Program-made: the position numbers and the translations under genes
In this document: piece by piece, positions 36,101-47,252 of the stretch
Layout: each line of letters opens with the position of its first letter
How positions within the stretch are numbered: the first letter of the stretch is position 1
Notes under the pieces: model-generated
The model's input: the letters and a program-made list of their open reading frames with translations, nothing else
The model's database searches: none
What the model was told of the DNA's origin: nothing
Source: Leguminivora glycinivorella
Lineage: Eukaryota > Arthropoda > Insecta > Lepidoptera > Tortricidae
Reading direction: 5' to 3'
NCBI RefSeq assembly: GCF_023078275.1
Contig: NC_062980.1
Location: forward strand, 16,262,783 to 16,326,782
DNA: 64,000 nt

Positions 36101-38009
36101 TGAACCAATTAGAATACAAAGAGGTATATTTCAGGGAGATTCCTTAAGCCCTCTGTGGTTCTGTTTAGCTTTAAATCCACTTTCTAATACTTTGAATTCA
36201 ACTACAGCAGGATATCATCTACATTATACAGACATTGACAGACAAACAGAGAATATAAACCATCTACTCTACATGGACGACATAAAACTGTATGCTGACA
36301 ATGAAACTGACCTTTACCAACTGACTGACATGACTGAAAGATTTAGTAATGACATTAGAATGGAATTTGGAATAGACAAATGCAAAATCAACTCAGCTAA
36401 AGATGGACAAACATACCAACACAACTACACATTAGAAACCGGTGAATTAATTGAACCACTTGACGAACAAGAGACTTATAAATATTTAGGATATAACCAA
36501 TTGCGCCAAATACAACATAAAGAGTCCAAACAAAAACTAATGCAACAGTTTCGACACAGATTAAACGCAATTCTCAAATCACAGCTTTATTCCCGTAATA
36601 CTGTCAAAGCCATTAATACATTCGCCATACCCGTTCTCACGTACTCTTTTGGTATAATAAACTGGACCAAATCTGACCTTAAAACACTGCAACGCACAAT
36701 AAACACGACGATGACCAAACTCCGTAAACATCACCCCAGAGCTTGTATACAGAGACAAACGCTACCTAGAAAAGAAGGAGGGAGGGGCATTATCGACATA
36801 ACAAATCTACATAATAAACAAATCACTACTCTAAGACACTATTTCTTTACCAAAGCCGAATATTCTACTCTGCACAGAGCAACAACACACAACGACCGCA
36901 AACTGACACCGCTTAATCTACAAGATAGAGTAACACAGAAGAATGAACACCTAACAGACGACAAAACTAAACACGCCGAATGGGCTAGAAAGTCTCTCCA
37001 CGGCAGACATCATCACGACTTATGCCAATCTAATGTCGACAAGGAGGCGTCGAACGCGTGGCTGAGCCGTGGCGAGCTGTTCCCGGAGACTGAAGGCTTT
37101 ATGATGGCGATACAAGACCAGGTAATAGAGACAAGAAACTACCAACGACACATAACAAAGACTATAACCAATGACAGATGTAGAAAATGCAATAGCTGCC
37201 CGGAAACTATACAACACATCACAAGTGCATGTAAAACAATAGCCCAGACCGACTATAAGCATAGACATGACCAAGTTGCAAATATAATTCATCAAAGACT
37301 TTCCTATCAACAAAATTTTATTACAGATATAGAACCTTATTACAAATATAAGCCTGAGAGTGTGTTAGACAACTCGACAGCCAAAATGTATTATGACCGA
37401 TCCATCCTCACTGACCGAACTACCCATCATAACAGACCCGACATCACACTCATAGACAAAACCTGCAAAACTGGATACCTCATAGATATAGCTGTTCCCA
37501 ATACTCATAACTTACAAAGCACCATAGCCGAAAAACTTAGCAAATACATTGAACTGAAAGACGAAATAACCCGAATATGGCATCTACAGAAAGTTATAAT
37601 AGTACCCATTGTTTTATCCGCTACAGGTGTAATACCTAAACAGTTGCATCAATCTTTAAAGACCTTAAAATTACCACCCAAAACATTCCACCTTCTTCAG
37701 AAAGCTGTTATCCTCAACACATGCCGCATTGTAAGAAAATTCTTACAAACAGATCAAGAACCTCCTGTTGCTGCAGCCAGACCAATATCGCTATTACCGA
37801 CTCAAGCAGACTTAAACCATTCTACACCACCTACTACTGAACCACTTACCGTAAATTTAGATACTCTGACGATTCGTAGGAATACGACTGCTCAACCTGA
37901 TGTACCTTAAGGAGAGGTATAATGTCTACCTGATATGCACTTGGCCTAGGCCCGTGCATAACAGTCCTCCGGTGAAAGCCGAGAAAATAAAATAAATACA
38001 TAATAATAA
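33183..38009 (+). mobile_element. RLE-type LINE A (R4/Dong-like), full length
   Basis: Starts CCCCCCAAAGAGATCACCTT after (TAA)n and ends in CATAATAATAA plus an A run. A single long ORF (33390-37910) sits between a 207-bp 5' region and a short 3' UTR. No LTRs. The protein is uninterrupted, so this copy may be active or recent. Confidence 0.88.
33390..37910 (+). CDS. LINE A polyprotein: Myb-like x2, RT, CCHC, restriction-like endonuclease
   Basis: 1506 codons. Two similar Myb/SANT-like DNA-binding segments lie at about residues 198-270 (RWTREMNEFIMRTYL ... QRVGDQRRAIIRN) and 309-375 (RWTNEQNEAIMLSYY ... QRIADQRRVIINS). RT follows at about 717-1050: WKSPGSDHIHSYW, YIDYKKAYDSVPHSW, FQGDSLSPLWFCLALNP and the catalytic LLYMDDIKLYA. 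The CCHC motif is near 1263 (CRKCNSCPETIQHITSAC). The endonuclease follows near 1349 (RPDITLIDK ... GYLIDIAVP, with PD and D and a downstream Lys). This is the R2/R4/Dong order. It nicks target DNA and primes reverse transcription there. A second in-frame ATG lies three codons in. Confidence 0.92.
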   Translation: MLKMQLRSRALRPGPLPEGNRRGASGAVAGCHSMRSNGDVELSRRAPIEQSITAGHRKLSRRATDVEATADSGDGMESMQGPFSVSRCNNRTTSTRANPAADAKVIPETIISSPTSSTHSLLNTAKPGKYNLRPRIGDEAVTYSSDDDKSLFSSIPSTRPSYMSKKTSTLSSVSTHDGVVQDVIPDIELVPTSEASKTRKRWTREMNEFIMRTYLYLTALDTDLRTYLEPLHLKFIEKFPNMTVTRQRVGDQRRAIIRNKLLPQETLNQIYDEVKLELTNLEVQSTIPSTNTSVASNTQVTRNIQTQTRLRWTNEQNEAIMLSYYRITELETNRTSYRKPLHEAFINEFPTLAHLSEQRIADQRRVIINSKFISDSRLTELKKQVADELSLNIHTINNQVNEDELTCSRQTPDLETQFLLNIDITEDSSPNSHPSEKNSKIEETFRQTFDHFKDTDPTARMYIPKQKTSKKLANIIQYINNVTLPQYINTDSEFNTLQTAIYCAAWTAAKLNGAKLSLESSDNSRSRSVKKDKRPQWQRRLERRLEDIRAKISRITHYSNGARGRNLEKQVSDIVEQYKIHSVHEEPNTQLTHTLDTLKQKLALISGRLHRYKVCTLRKQQNNQFNNNEKQFYRNIRQATSNSTENHTRNTVSDTDTPDPNNLRNFWSGIWENPVLHNIEAEWIKTETNRNSTTIAEMSFQYIPIDTFKKVLSNLHNWKSPGSDHIHSYWYKKFTTAHPYLHNHLNKFVEDPETIPAYLTSGTTFMIPKDQDDLTNPAKYRPITCLQTFYKILTACISELIYKHVDENNILAEQQKGCRKFSQGCKEQLTIDAVIMRHASKTKSDLYSMYIDYKKAYDSVPHSWLVQVLEIYKIHPKIITFLQNAMSTWTTRLRLTTSTAVIETEPIRIQRGIFQGDSLSPLWFCLALNPLSNTLNSTTAGYHLHYTDIDRQTENINHLLYMDDIKLYADNETDLYQLTDMTERFSNDIRMEFGIDKCKINSAKDGQTYQHNYTLETGELIEPLDEQETYKYLGYNQLRQIQHKESKQKLMQQFRHRLNAILKSQLYSRNTVKAINTFAIPVLTYSFGIINWTKSDLKTLQRTINTTMTKLRKHHPRACIQRQTLPRKEGGRGIIDITNLHNKQITTLRHYFFTKAEYSTLHRATTHNDRKLTPLNLQDRVTQKNEHLTDDKTKHAEWARKSLHGRHHHDLCQSNVDKEASNAWLSRGELFPETEGFMMAIQDQVIETRNYQRHITKTITNDRCRKCNSCPETIQHITSACKTIAQTDYKHRHDQVANIIHQRLSYQQNFITDIEPYYKYKPESVLDNSTAKMYYDRSILTDRTTHHNRPDITLIDKTCKTGYLIDIAVPNTHNLQSTIAEKLSKYIELKDEITRIWHLQKVIIVPIVLSATGVIPKQLHQSLKTLKLPPKTFHLLQKAVILNTCRIVRKFLQTDQEPPVAAARPISLLPTQADLNHSTPPTTEPLTVNLDTLTIRRNTTAQPDVP

Positions 38010-38028
38010 AAAAAAAAAAAAAAAAAAC

Positions 38029-41000
38029 CGCTGACACTGACGGACGTGTCTTTGGATAAATTTTCACAATTTTATTTATTTTTATAGTATTTTTATCGCC
38101 GTTCTTGGTTTTTGTGGTTCAGTTTTTGTGTATTTCTGACGCTATATTAAATCATGTACAATAACAAACATGCAACGATACAATTAACTAAATACACGGA
38201 TATCAGCATGAACTGTCAAACGGCGATAAGTGCATTGTGAAAATGTTAACAAGGTCACGCACCAGAGCGGCACAAAGAAACGCACGCCCACCATCCCCGC
38301 CCGCCTCGTCCAGCTCCCCGTCCGCATCGTCGTCGGGCGACGAGTTCGCCACGGCGCCCGACACCGACGGGTCCAGCGACGAGAGCGGGCCGCCGCCGCC
38401 GCCGCCACGACCACCTGCGCGACGAGGACGGCCACCGCTGCCGGCACGCTTGGGGCCTGCGGGACATCCTGCCCCGCCCACGGCTCCCGCTGCCGATGGT
38501 GTAGTGCGTCGCATGACGTGGACTCGACAAATAAACGAGAACGTCATGCGCGCCTATTACGGGGCTACAGAGGGGGGAACCCGGCTATCCGCGTACCGTT
38601 CCAAGATGCTACCTCTGTTCCAGGCACTCGAGCCATCCATCACCGTATCGGAGCAGCGACTATCGGATCAGGTGCGCGTCATTCAGCGGTCAAAGCGGTT
38701 GGATGATGCCACACTTGATCGGCTTCGCCAGGAGGCTCTCGCTGCTCGCGCGGACCCCGCCTCGGGGCGGAATTTGCCCGCCATGTCGCCGGACCCGGTG
38801 CCCGAACCCGACCTGGCACCGGATGCGCCGCGGGTTGATTCCGGTAACGACGGCGGGGACTTCGCGAGTCAGAGCGAGAGTGAGCCTGCCAATGAGCAAC
38901 TGAGGAGGTCTTTGGAAGAGGCGATTACGCAGTATCGCTCCACAAACAACCCTAGGCCACGATTACCACGTCTGCCCATGAATAGACGCAATCTAGCGCT
39001 AATAGGAGCCTTAAATGCTTTACTAGATCCATATATGCGGACTAGTAAAGATCTAGATGATACACACTCGATCATGTACTGCGGGGCCATCGCGGCGTGC
39101 CGTGTTGCTCGAGTCAAGTTTCCGGACGCTGACCGTGCAACTAGGACCGCCGGAGGTGTCCCTGCATGGCAAGTACGGATCGAGCGTCGTATCAACTCGT
39201 TTAGGACTCTCATTGCAAAGCTGATCTGCTTCAGAGGGGGTAATAATCGCCCCCGAGTAATGCGCTTTGTGAACCAGGCGTTCGCGGGGACGGGCATCAG
39301 GCCCCGCGACTATTTGGCCAATGTCACAGAGCGCATCGACTTCCTGAAGCAGAAAGTCTATGCATGGGCAAGCCGTATTCGCCGCTACAGAAAGCGTGTG
39401 GACCGATTCCAGCAGAGTCGTCTTTTTCAAAGCGACCAAAGGAAAGTATACCGAAGGTGGGAGGAAACCGACCCTCGTGTGTCCGACGTGCGGCTACCGG
39501 ATGCTACTGCCATGTCTGATTTCTGGCGTAGCATCTGGTCGGTGCCCGTTGAGCACACGGAGGGCGAGTGGATGACCGTTGTCGAACGTGAGTGCGAGAA
39601 CATCGAGCCTATGGGGGCTATCACCATCAGCCCCGACGACGTAAGTTGTGCTACCCGTACGGCCCAGAACTGGAAAAGTCCTGGACCGGACGGATTGCAC
39701 AACTTCTGGCTAAAATGGTTTCGATGCTCGCACTCGCGTTTGGCAACGCAATTTCAACAAGCCCTCGATCTTGGTTCTCTCCCACCATCCCTAACAACTG
39801 GTGTTACTTTCCTGCTCTATAAGTCCGGTAGTACCACGGAAGCAAAAAACTACAGACCCATTACGTGCTTGCCTACACTTTACAAGCTCCTTACATCCAT
39901 TTTGAGAGCAAAAATTAACGCGCATATTGTCGCTAACAACATTCTGGCTCCCGCTCAAAATGGATGTAGGGTTGGGTCCCGTGGTACTAAAGAGCTCCTC
40001 CTCATAGACATGACCATCTGCCAACAAGTTCGGCGGAACAGGGAAGCCATCTCGGCCGCTTGGATTGACTATAAGAAGGCCTATGATTCGGTGCCTCATT
40101 CATGGCTGAGAAGGGTATTGGAGCTGTATAAACTTGATGCAGCTTTAATATCCTTCCTGGCTGCATGTATGAGGCAGTGGACCACAGTCCTTCGTCAACC
40201 AGGAGGCAGGGATGACCCCCTGGCCCGCAGGACTTCATAAGGATTGAGCGAGGAATATTCCAGGGTGACAGTTTGAGTCCATTATGGTTCTGCCTAGCTC
40301 TGAATCCCCTCAGCACGCTGCTGAAGGATTCTGGGCTAGGTTGCCGGCTTCGGAGAGAGGGTGAAGTCATCTCTCACCTTCTGTACATGGACGATCTCAA
40401 ACTATTTGCACCGAACACCCAAGACCTGATGGTGCTATTGAAAACCACAGAAGTTTTCAGTACCGCCATCAGAATGGAGTTTGGTGTCGATAAGTGTGCG
40501 GTCATGCATGTACAGCGGGGGAGGTTGTAAATTCAGAACATTTTCAACTTTCTGAGACGATGTCGTTCAGATCTATCTCTGAATCAGAAACCTATAAGTA
40601 CCTTGGTATGTCACAGTCGTTGGGTATTGAGGATGTTGGCATTAGACGGTCGGTGAAGGAGTGCTTTTTCAGTCGGCTCACAAAAGTCCTTAACAGTCTT
40701 TTGTCAGGAGGCAACAAAGTGCGCGCCTTTAACGCCTGGGTAATGCCTCTACTCACATACTCCTTTGGCATACTACGGTGGACCCAGACTGAGCTGGACG
40801 CCCTGGATCGGAGGGTCCGTTCACTGCTTACCACACATCGTATGTTACATCCGCGCTCGTCTGTTATGAGATTGTACATCCCACGGAAGTGCGGAGGTCG
40901 AGGCTTCCTAAACGCCAAAGATCTCCACAACCGTGAGGTGTACAATCTCAGGAATTACTTCCTTAACAACGAGTGTGGGATGCATCGTGATGTGGTGGCA

Positions 41001-42037
41001 GTTGACGGAAACCTCACGCCGCTCTCCTTGGCGAAAGAGAACTGGCGCAAACCTGTGGTACTAAGTACTGCGGACCGCAAGGCGGTATGGGAGAGCAAGC
41101 AGCTACACGGGCGGTTCTACAAGGCCCTCACGGGACCCGATGTAGACCTGCTCGCATCGGTGAACTGGTTACGATTCGGGGACCTCTTCGGAGAAACCGA
41201 GGGTTTTGCCTGTGCAATTGCGGACGAAGTTATGATGACGAACAACTACCGGAAATATATCCTGAAGGACGGTACGGTCGACATTTGTCGGGCATGCCGC
41301 CGTCCCGGAGAGTCACTCAGGCATATCATTTCCGGTTGTTCTCATCTTGCTAACGGCGAGTACCTGCACAGACATAATCTCGTAGCCAGGATTATTCACC
41401 AGCAACTTGCTCTTCAATACGGCCTTGTGGACCGCGAAGTACCGTACTACAAGTACTTGCCTGCGCCAGTTCTTGAAAATGGTCGTGCCACGCTCTATTG
41501 GGATCGATCTATTATCACTGACAGGACTATTGTAGCCAATAAGCCTGACATTGTGATAATAGATCGACCGCAACGCCGGGCCGTGCTCGTTGACATCACC
41601 ATCCCCCATGATGAGAATCTCGTGAAAGCCGAGAAGGACAAGTCCAGTAAGTACCTAGACTTGGCTCACGAGATAACCGCCATGTGGGATGTTGATTCAA
41701 CGATCATTGTTCCGATAGTCGTTTCAGCGAACGGTCTCATAGCGAAGAGTCTCGACCAACATCTTAAGAGACTCTCGCTAGGTGGCTGGATCAAGGGCCA
41801 GATGCAGAAGGCGGTGATCTTGGACACGGCGCGGATAGTCCGACGGTTCCTCTCTCTGCAGCCCTAACCACCGGCAGCTTGGGCCCTGCCCCGCTGCTGG
41901 CGGCACCCTAGGTTAGGTTTTTTATAATGTGTTTATATGTTTTTTATATTGTTTTGTATGTGTTTTTGTATTTTACTTTTATATTCATATTATAAAAAGC
42001 TTAACCTAAGAAGCAAAATAAATAAAGGAATAATAAT
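38029..42037 (+). mobile_element. RLE-type LINE B (second family), near full length
   Basis: Begins CCGCTGACACTGACGG directly after the TAA/A tail of LINE A and ends AAAGGAATAATAATAA. Its GC content and codon use are clearly higher than those of LINE A, so it is a different family. The 3' UTR contains CCGGCAGCTTGGGCCCTGCC with the inverted GCTGCTGG, shared by copies C and D. Confidence 0.85.
38243..41867 (+). pseudogene. LINE B polyprotein, broken by two 1-nt deletions
   Basis: ATG at 38243. One Myb-like segment (MTWTRQINENVMRAYYG ... QRLSDQVRVIQRS) lies near residues 90-150. Then come the RT (WIDYKKAYDSVPHSW, FQGDSLSPLWFCLALNP, LLYMDDLKLFA), CCHC (CRACRRPGESLRHIISGC) and endonuclease (KPDIVIIDRPQ ... 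VLVDITIPHD). Against copy C, B lacks one base near 40217 (GACCCCCTGG for GACCCCACTGG) and one G near 40513 (five G instead of six). Each deletion shifts the frame, so no full protein can be made. Confidence 0.88.
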
Positions 42038-42045
42038 AACTACAA

Positions 42046-44253
42046 GCAAAAAACTACAGACCCATCACGTGCTTGCCTACACTCTACAAGCTCCTTACAT
42101 CCATTTTGAGAGCAAAAATTAACGCGCATATTGTCGCTAACAACATCTTGGCCCCCGCTCAAAATGGATGTAGGGTTGGGTCCCGTGGTACTAAAGAGCT
42201 CCTCCTCATAGACATGACCATTTGCCAACAAGTTCGGCGGAACAAGGGGGCCATCTCGGCCGCTTGGATTGACTATAAGAAGGCCTATGATTCGGTGCCT
42301 CATTCATGGCTGGGAAGGGTATTGGAGCTGTATAAACTTGATGCAGCTTTAATATCCTTCCTGGCTGCATGTATGGGGCAGTGGACCACAGTCCTTCGTC
42401 AACCAGGAGGCAGAGATGACCCCACTGGCCCGCAGGACTTCATAAGGATTGAGCGAGGAATATTCCAGGGTGACAGTCTGAGTCCATTATGGTTCTGCCT
42501 AGCTCTGAATCCCCTCAGCACCCTGCTGAAGGATTCAGGGCTAGGTTGCCGGCTTCGGAGAGAGGGTGAAGTCATCTCTCACCTTCTGTACATGGACGAT
42601 CTCAAACTATTTGCACCGAACACCCAAGACCTGATGGTGCTATTGAAAACCACAGAAGTTTTCAGTACCGCCATCAGAATGGAGTTTGGTGTCGATAAGT
42701 GTGCGGTTACGCATGTACAGCGGGGGGAGGTTGTAAATTCGGAAAATTTACAACTTTCTGAGACGATGTCGTTCAGATCTATCTCTGAATCAGAAACCTA
42801 TAAGTACCTTGGTATGTCACAGTCGTTGGGTATTGAGGATGTTGGCATTAGACGGTCGGTGAAGGAGCGCTTTTTCAGTCGGCTGACAAAAGTCCTTAAC
42901 AGTCTTTTGTCAGGAGGCAACAAAGTGCGCGCCTTTAACGCCTGGGTAATGCCTCTACTCACATACTCCTTTGGCATACTAAGGTGGACACAGACCGAGC
43001 TGGACGCCCTGGATCGGAGGGTCCGGTCACTGCTTACCACACACCGTATGTTACACCCGCGCTCGTCTGTTATGAGATTGTACATCCCACGGAAGTGCGG
43101 AGGTCGAGGCTTCCTAAACGCCAAAAATCTCCACAACCGTGAGGTGTACAATCTCAGGAATTACTTCCTTAACAACGAGTGTGGGATGCATCGTGATGTG
43201 GTGGCAGTGGACGGAAACCTCACGCCGCTCTCCTTGGCGAAAGAGAACTGGCGCAAACCTGTGGTACTAAGTGCTGCGGACCGCAAGGCGGTATGGGAGA
43301 GCAAGCAGCTACACGGGCGGTTCTACAAGGCCCTCACGGGACCCGATGTAGACCTGCTCGCATCGGTGAACTGGTTACGATTCGGGGACCTCTTCGGAGA
43401 AACTGAGGGTTTTGCCTGTGCAATTGCGGACGAAGTTATGATGACGAACAACTACCGGAAATATATCCTGAAGGACGGCACGGTCGACATTTGTCGGGCA
43501 TGCCGCCGTCCCGGAGAATCACTCAGGCATATCATTTCCGGTTGTTCTCATCTTGCTAATGGTGAGTACTTGCACAGGCATAATCTCGTAGCCCGGATCA
43601 TTCACCAGCAGCTTGCTCTTCAATACGGCCTTGTGGACCGCGAAGTACCGTACTACAAGTACTTACCTGCGCCAGTTCTTGAAAATGGCCGTGCCACGCT
43701 CTATTGGGATCGATCTATTATCACTGACAGGACTATTGTAGCCAATAAGCCTGACATTGTGATAATAGATCGACCGCAACGCCGGGCCGTGCTCGTTGAC
43801 ATCACCATCCCCCATGATGAGAATCTCGTGAAAGCCGAGAAGGACAAGTCCAGTAAGTACCTAGACTTGGCTCACGAGATAACCACCATGTGGGATGTTG
43901 ATTCAACGATCATTGTCCCGATAGTCGTTTCAGCGAACGGTCTCATAGCGAAGAGTCTCGACCAACATCTTAAGAGACTCTCGCTCGGTGGTTGGATCAA
44001 GGGTCAGATGCAGAAGGCGGTGATTTTGGACACAGCGCGGATAGTCCGACGGTTCCTCTCTCTGCAGCCCTAACCACCGGCAGCTTGGGCCCTGCCCCGC
44101 TGCTGGCGGCACCCTAGGTTAGGTTTTTTATAATATGTTTATTTTTTTTTATTGTTTTGTAAGTGGTTTTGTATTTTACTTTTATATTCGTATTATAAAT
44201 AACCTAGCCTAAGATTTGAAAGAAATAAAGAGGAATAATAATAATAATAATAA
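42046..44253 (+). mobile_element. RLE-type LINE C (same family as B), 5'-truncated
   Basis: Starts inside the RT at AAGCAAAAAACTACAGACCC, right after the AATAATAATAA tail of LINE B, and carries its own 3' UTR and a (TAA)n tail. It is closely similar to B throughout. Confidence 0.88.
42073..44073 (+). pseudogene. LINE C truncated RT-CCHC-endonuclease reading frame
   Basis: Uninterrupted from the truncation point to TAA at 44071-44073, keeping RT motifs from ITCLPTLYKLL through LLYMDDLKLFA, plus the CCHC and PD..D endonuclease. It has no N-terminal DNA-binding part, the first RT motifs are missing, and there is no natural ATG. It preserves the ancestral sequence at both sites where B is broken. 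Confidence 0.85.
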
Positions 44254-45440
44254 CCCACGCTCGTCTGTTATGAGATTGTACATCCCACGGAAGTGCGGAG
44301 GTCGAGGCTTCCTAAACGCCAAAGATCTCCACAACCGTGAGGTGTACAATCTCAGGAATTACTTCCTTAACAACGAGTACGGGATGCATCGTGATGTGGT
44401 GGCAGTGGACGGAAACCTCACGCCGCTCTCCTTGGCGAAACAGAATTGGCGCAAACCTGTGGTACTAAGTACTGCGGACCGCAAGGCGGTATGGGAGAGC
44501 AAGCAGCTACACGGGCGGTTCTACAAGGCCCTCACGGGACCCGATGTAGATCTGCTCGCATCGGTGAACTGGTTACGATTCGGGGACCTCTTCGGAGAAA
44601 CCGAGGGTTTTGCCTGTGCAATTGCGGACGAAGTTATGATGACGAACAACTACCGGAAATATATCCTGAAGGACGGTACGGTCGACATTTGTCGGGCATG
44701 CCGCCGTCCCGGAGAGTCACTCAGGCATATCATTTCCGGTTGTTCTCATCTTGCTAACGGCGAGTACTTGCACAGACATAATCTCGTAGCCAGGATTATT
44801 CACCAGCAACTTGCTCTTCAATATGGCCTTGTGGACCGCGAAGTACCGTACTACAAGTACTTACCTGCGCCGGTTCTCGAAAATGGTCGTGCCACGCTCT
44901 ATTGGGATCGATCTATTATCACTGACAGGACTATTGTAGCCAATAAGCCTGACATTGTGATAATAGATCGACTGCAACGCCGGGCAGTGCTCGTTGACAT
45001 CACCATCCCCCATGATGAGAATCTCGTGAAAGCCGAGAAGGACAAGTCCAGTAAGTACCTAGACTTGGCTCACGAGATAACCGCCATGTGGGATGTTGAA
45101 TCAACGATCATTGTTCCGATAGTCGTTTCAGCGAACGGTCTCATAGCGAAGAGTCTCGACCAACATCTTAAGAGACTCTCGCTAGGTGGCTGGATCAAGG
45201 GCCAGATGCAGAAGGCGGTGATCTTGGACACAGCGCGGATAGTCCGACGGTTCCTCTCTCTGCAGCCCTAACCACCGGCAGCTTGGGCCCTGCCCCGCTG
45301 CTGGCGGCACCCTAGGTTAGGTTTTTTATAATGTGTTTATATTTTTGTATTGTTTTGTATGTGGTTTTGTATTTTACTTTTATAATCATATTATAAAACC
45401 TAGCCTAAGAATTAAAATGAATAAAGAGTCATAATAATAT
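44254..45440 (+). mobile_element. RLE-type LINE D (same family as B), more severely 5'-truncated
   Basis: Begins CCCACGCTCGTCTGTTATG after the (TAA)7 tail of LINE C and ends AATAAAGAGTCATAATAAT. Contains only the end of the RT/thumb, CCHC, endonuclease and 3' UTR. Confidence 0.88.
44258..45271 (+). pseudogene. LINE D truncated C-terminal reading frame
   Basis: Open from the insertion junction (the upstream TAA repeat is read as a run of Asn) to TAA at 45269-45271. Encodes RSSVMRLYIPRKCGGRGFLN onward, with CCHC and endonuclease motifs intact. A few substitutions separate it from B and C. Confidence 0.85.
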
Positions 45441-45931
45441 GTAACACAATTATTTTTTTTTAGTAACATATTGTGTATAATACTTTTCACTCAACGGATA
45501 ACTGTTATTGGCCTAAGATTATGTAAAAATACCTATGTAAGTTATATATTTACGGCTGTTGTTGTCCTAAATACCAATAAATAAATAAAAATAAATTAAC
45601 TATTTTATCGACGATCATTTTCATTCAAAATTTATGAATCAGAATTGATAAATCTTATTGTCTGTCATGCCAAGACTTCTTATTAGTTAATTATTGCTTC
45701 ATTTTGCCGTGAAAGACGGACAAACAAACAGACACTTTCCCATTTATAATATTAGAATGGATAGGTGTTGTAGAAGTCGAATCTAAGATTTAGATTCAAT
45801 AAAATTGTGATGTCGTGATGGGCAAACAAGTTATCACTGCAACATCCAAGTTTCGGCTTCTTTAGAGTGACACTGAAACTTGAGCAGTTTTTGTGCTCTG
45901 CCTACTTGTTTTGAGAATACAAAGCGTTTTT
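45441..45931. other. Intergenic DNA with repeat fragments
   Basis: AT-rich. Holds a fragment of the 890-1066 repeat family at 45705-45765 (GCCGTGAAAGACGGACAAAC) and GTGACACTGAAACTTGAGC at about 45870, shared with 700-720. No gene. Confidence 0.6.
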
Positions 45932-46527
45932 AGGGTTCCGTAGTCAACTAGGAACCATTATAGTTTCGCCATGTCTGTCTGTCCGTCCGTCCGTCCGTCC
46001 GTCCGTCCGTCCGTCCGTCCGTCCGTCCGTCCGTCCGTCCGTCCGTCCGTCCGCCCGCGGATAATCTCAGTGACCGTTAGTACTAGAAAGCTGAAATTTG
46101 GTACCAATATGTTTATCAATCACGCCGACAAAGTGCAAAAATAAAAAATGGAAAAAAATGTTTTATTAGAGTACCCCCTCTAAACGTAAAGTGGGGAGTG
46201 ATTTTTTTTCATTGCAATCCTAACGTGTGATATATTGTTGGATAGGTATTTAAAAATGAATAAGGGTTTACTAAAATCATTTTTTGATAATATTCATATT
46301 TTCGTAAATAATCGCTGCTAAAGGAAAAAAAAATGCGTCCCCCCCCTCTAACTTTTGAACCATATGTTTAAAAAATATGAAAAAAATCACAAAGGTAGAG
46401 CTTTATAAAGACTTTCTAGGAAAATTGTTTTGAACTTGATAGGTTCAGTAGTTTTTGAGAAAAATACGAAAAACTACGGAACCCTACACTGAGCGTGGCC
46501 CGACACGCTCTTGGCCGGTTTTTTTAT
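45932..46527 (+). mobile_element. AGGGTTCCGTAG-family element, copy 1
   Basis: From AGGGTTCCGTAGTCAACTAG to GACACGCTCTTGGCCGGTTT. Nearly collinear with 51745-52290 (ATAATCTCAGTGACCGTTAG, GAAATTTGGTACCAATATG). Non-coding and non-autonomous. Contains the (CCGT)n tract at 45970-46055. Confidence 0.8.
45970..46055. repeat. (CCGT)n microsatellite
   Basis: About 20 CCGT units inside the AGGGTTCCGTAG element; the sister copy at 51786 has only about five. Confidence 0.9.
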
Positions 46528-47008
46528 GTGTGCATGAATGACGCGAAAACAAATAATCAGTGTTCTACACGTGAATGAACAAACAACATACATTTATTTG
46601 GCTCTGACACATTTTCTGGTCATTACACAGAGTTCGACAATGTTTCCGCTTAATTTCGCAATACTGTGAGTCAAATGAAACATTTAATTGCTTTTATTTA
46701 ACAGAATAAAGTGGAAATATATCCGCTCTGTATTGACGTTGGAAAGTATTTAAAATTGTGGGTCTCTATTGGTTCCCATAAAGTCAGTGATAATGTATCG
46801 TTTGTCCGCATTTTCGTTAGTCATAATTTTTAAACTTTATTGCACAAATTATCAATAAAAAGTACAAACGACGGACTTAACGCCTTAAGGCATTCAATAC
46901 CAGTCAACCATTGGGCAAAACAGAGATAGATATCAAGACACGAGTGATGTTTTGTAAAACAAGCCAAGAGGCCAGTATCATAAAGCAACACTCGAGTTTT
47001 AATACTTA
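46528..47008. other. Intergenic DNA, nothing recognised
   Basis: No open frame, RNA gene or clear repeat. TTAACGCCTTAAGGCATTC near 46880 is a small palindrome. Confidence 0.5.
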
Positions 47009-47252
47009 ATTATGAATTTAATTATGAATTTAATTATGAATTTAATTATGAATTTAATTATGAATTTAATTATGAATTTAATTATGAATTTAATTATGAA
47101 TTTAATTATGAATTTAAATATGAATTTAATTATGAATTTAATTATGAATTTAATTATGAATTTAATTATGAATTTAATTATGAATTTAATTATGAATGTA
47201 ATTATGAATTTAATTATGAATTTAATTATGAATTTAATTATGAATTTAATTA
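47009..47252. repeat. 12-bp AT-rich tandem repeat (AATTATGAATTT)n
   Basis: About 20 copies of ATGAATTTAATT with two single-base variants (AAATATG near 47118, AATGTAATT near 47197). The open frame across it is only the repeat read as Met-Asn-Leu-Ile. Confidence 0.95.

Noticed and set aside
38203..38706. Several overlapping frames of 85-158 codons in both directions
   Set aside because: Shadows of the GC-rich N-terminal coding region of LINE B.
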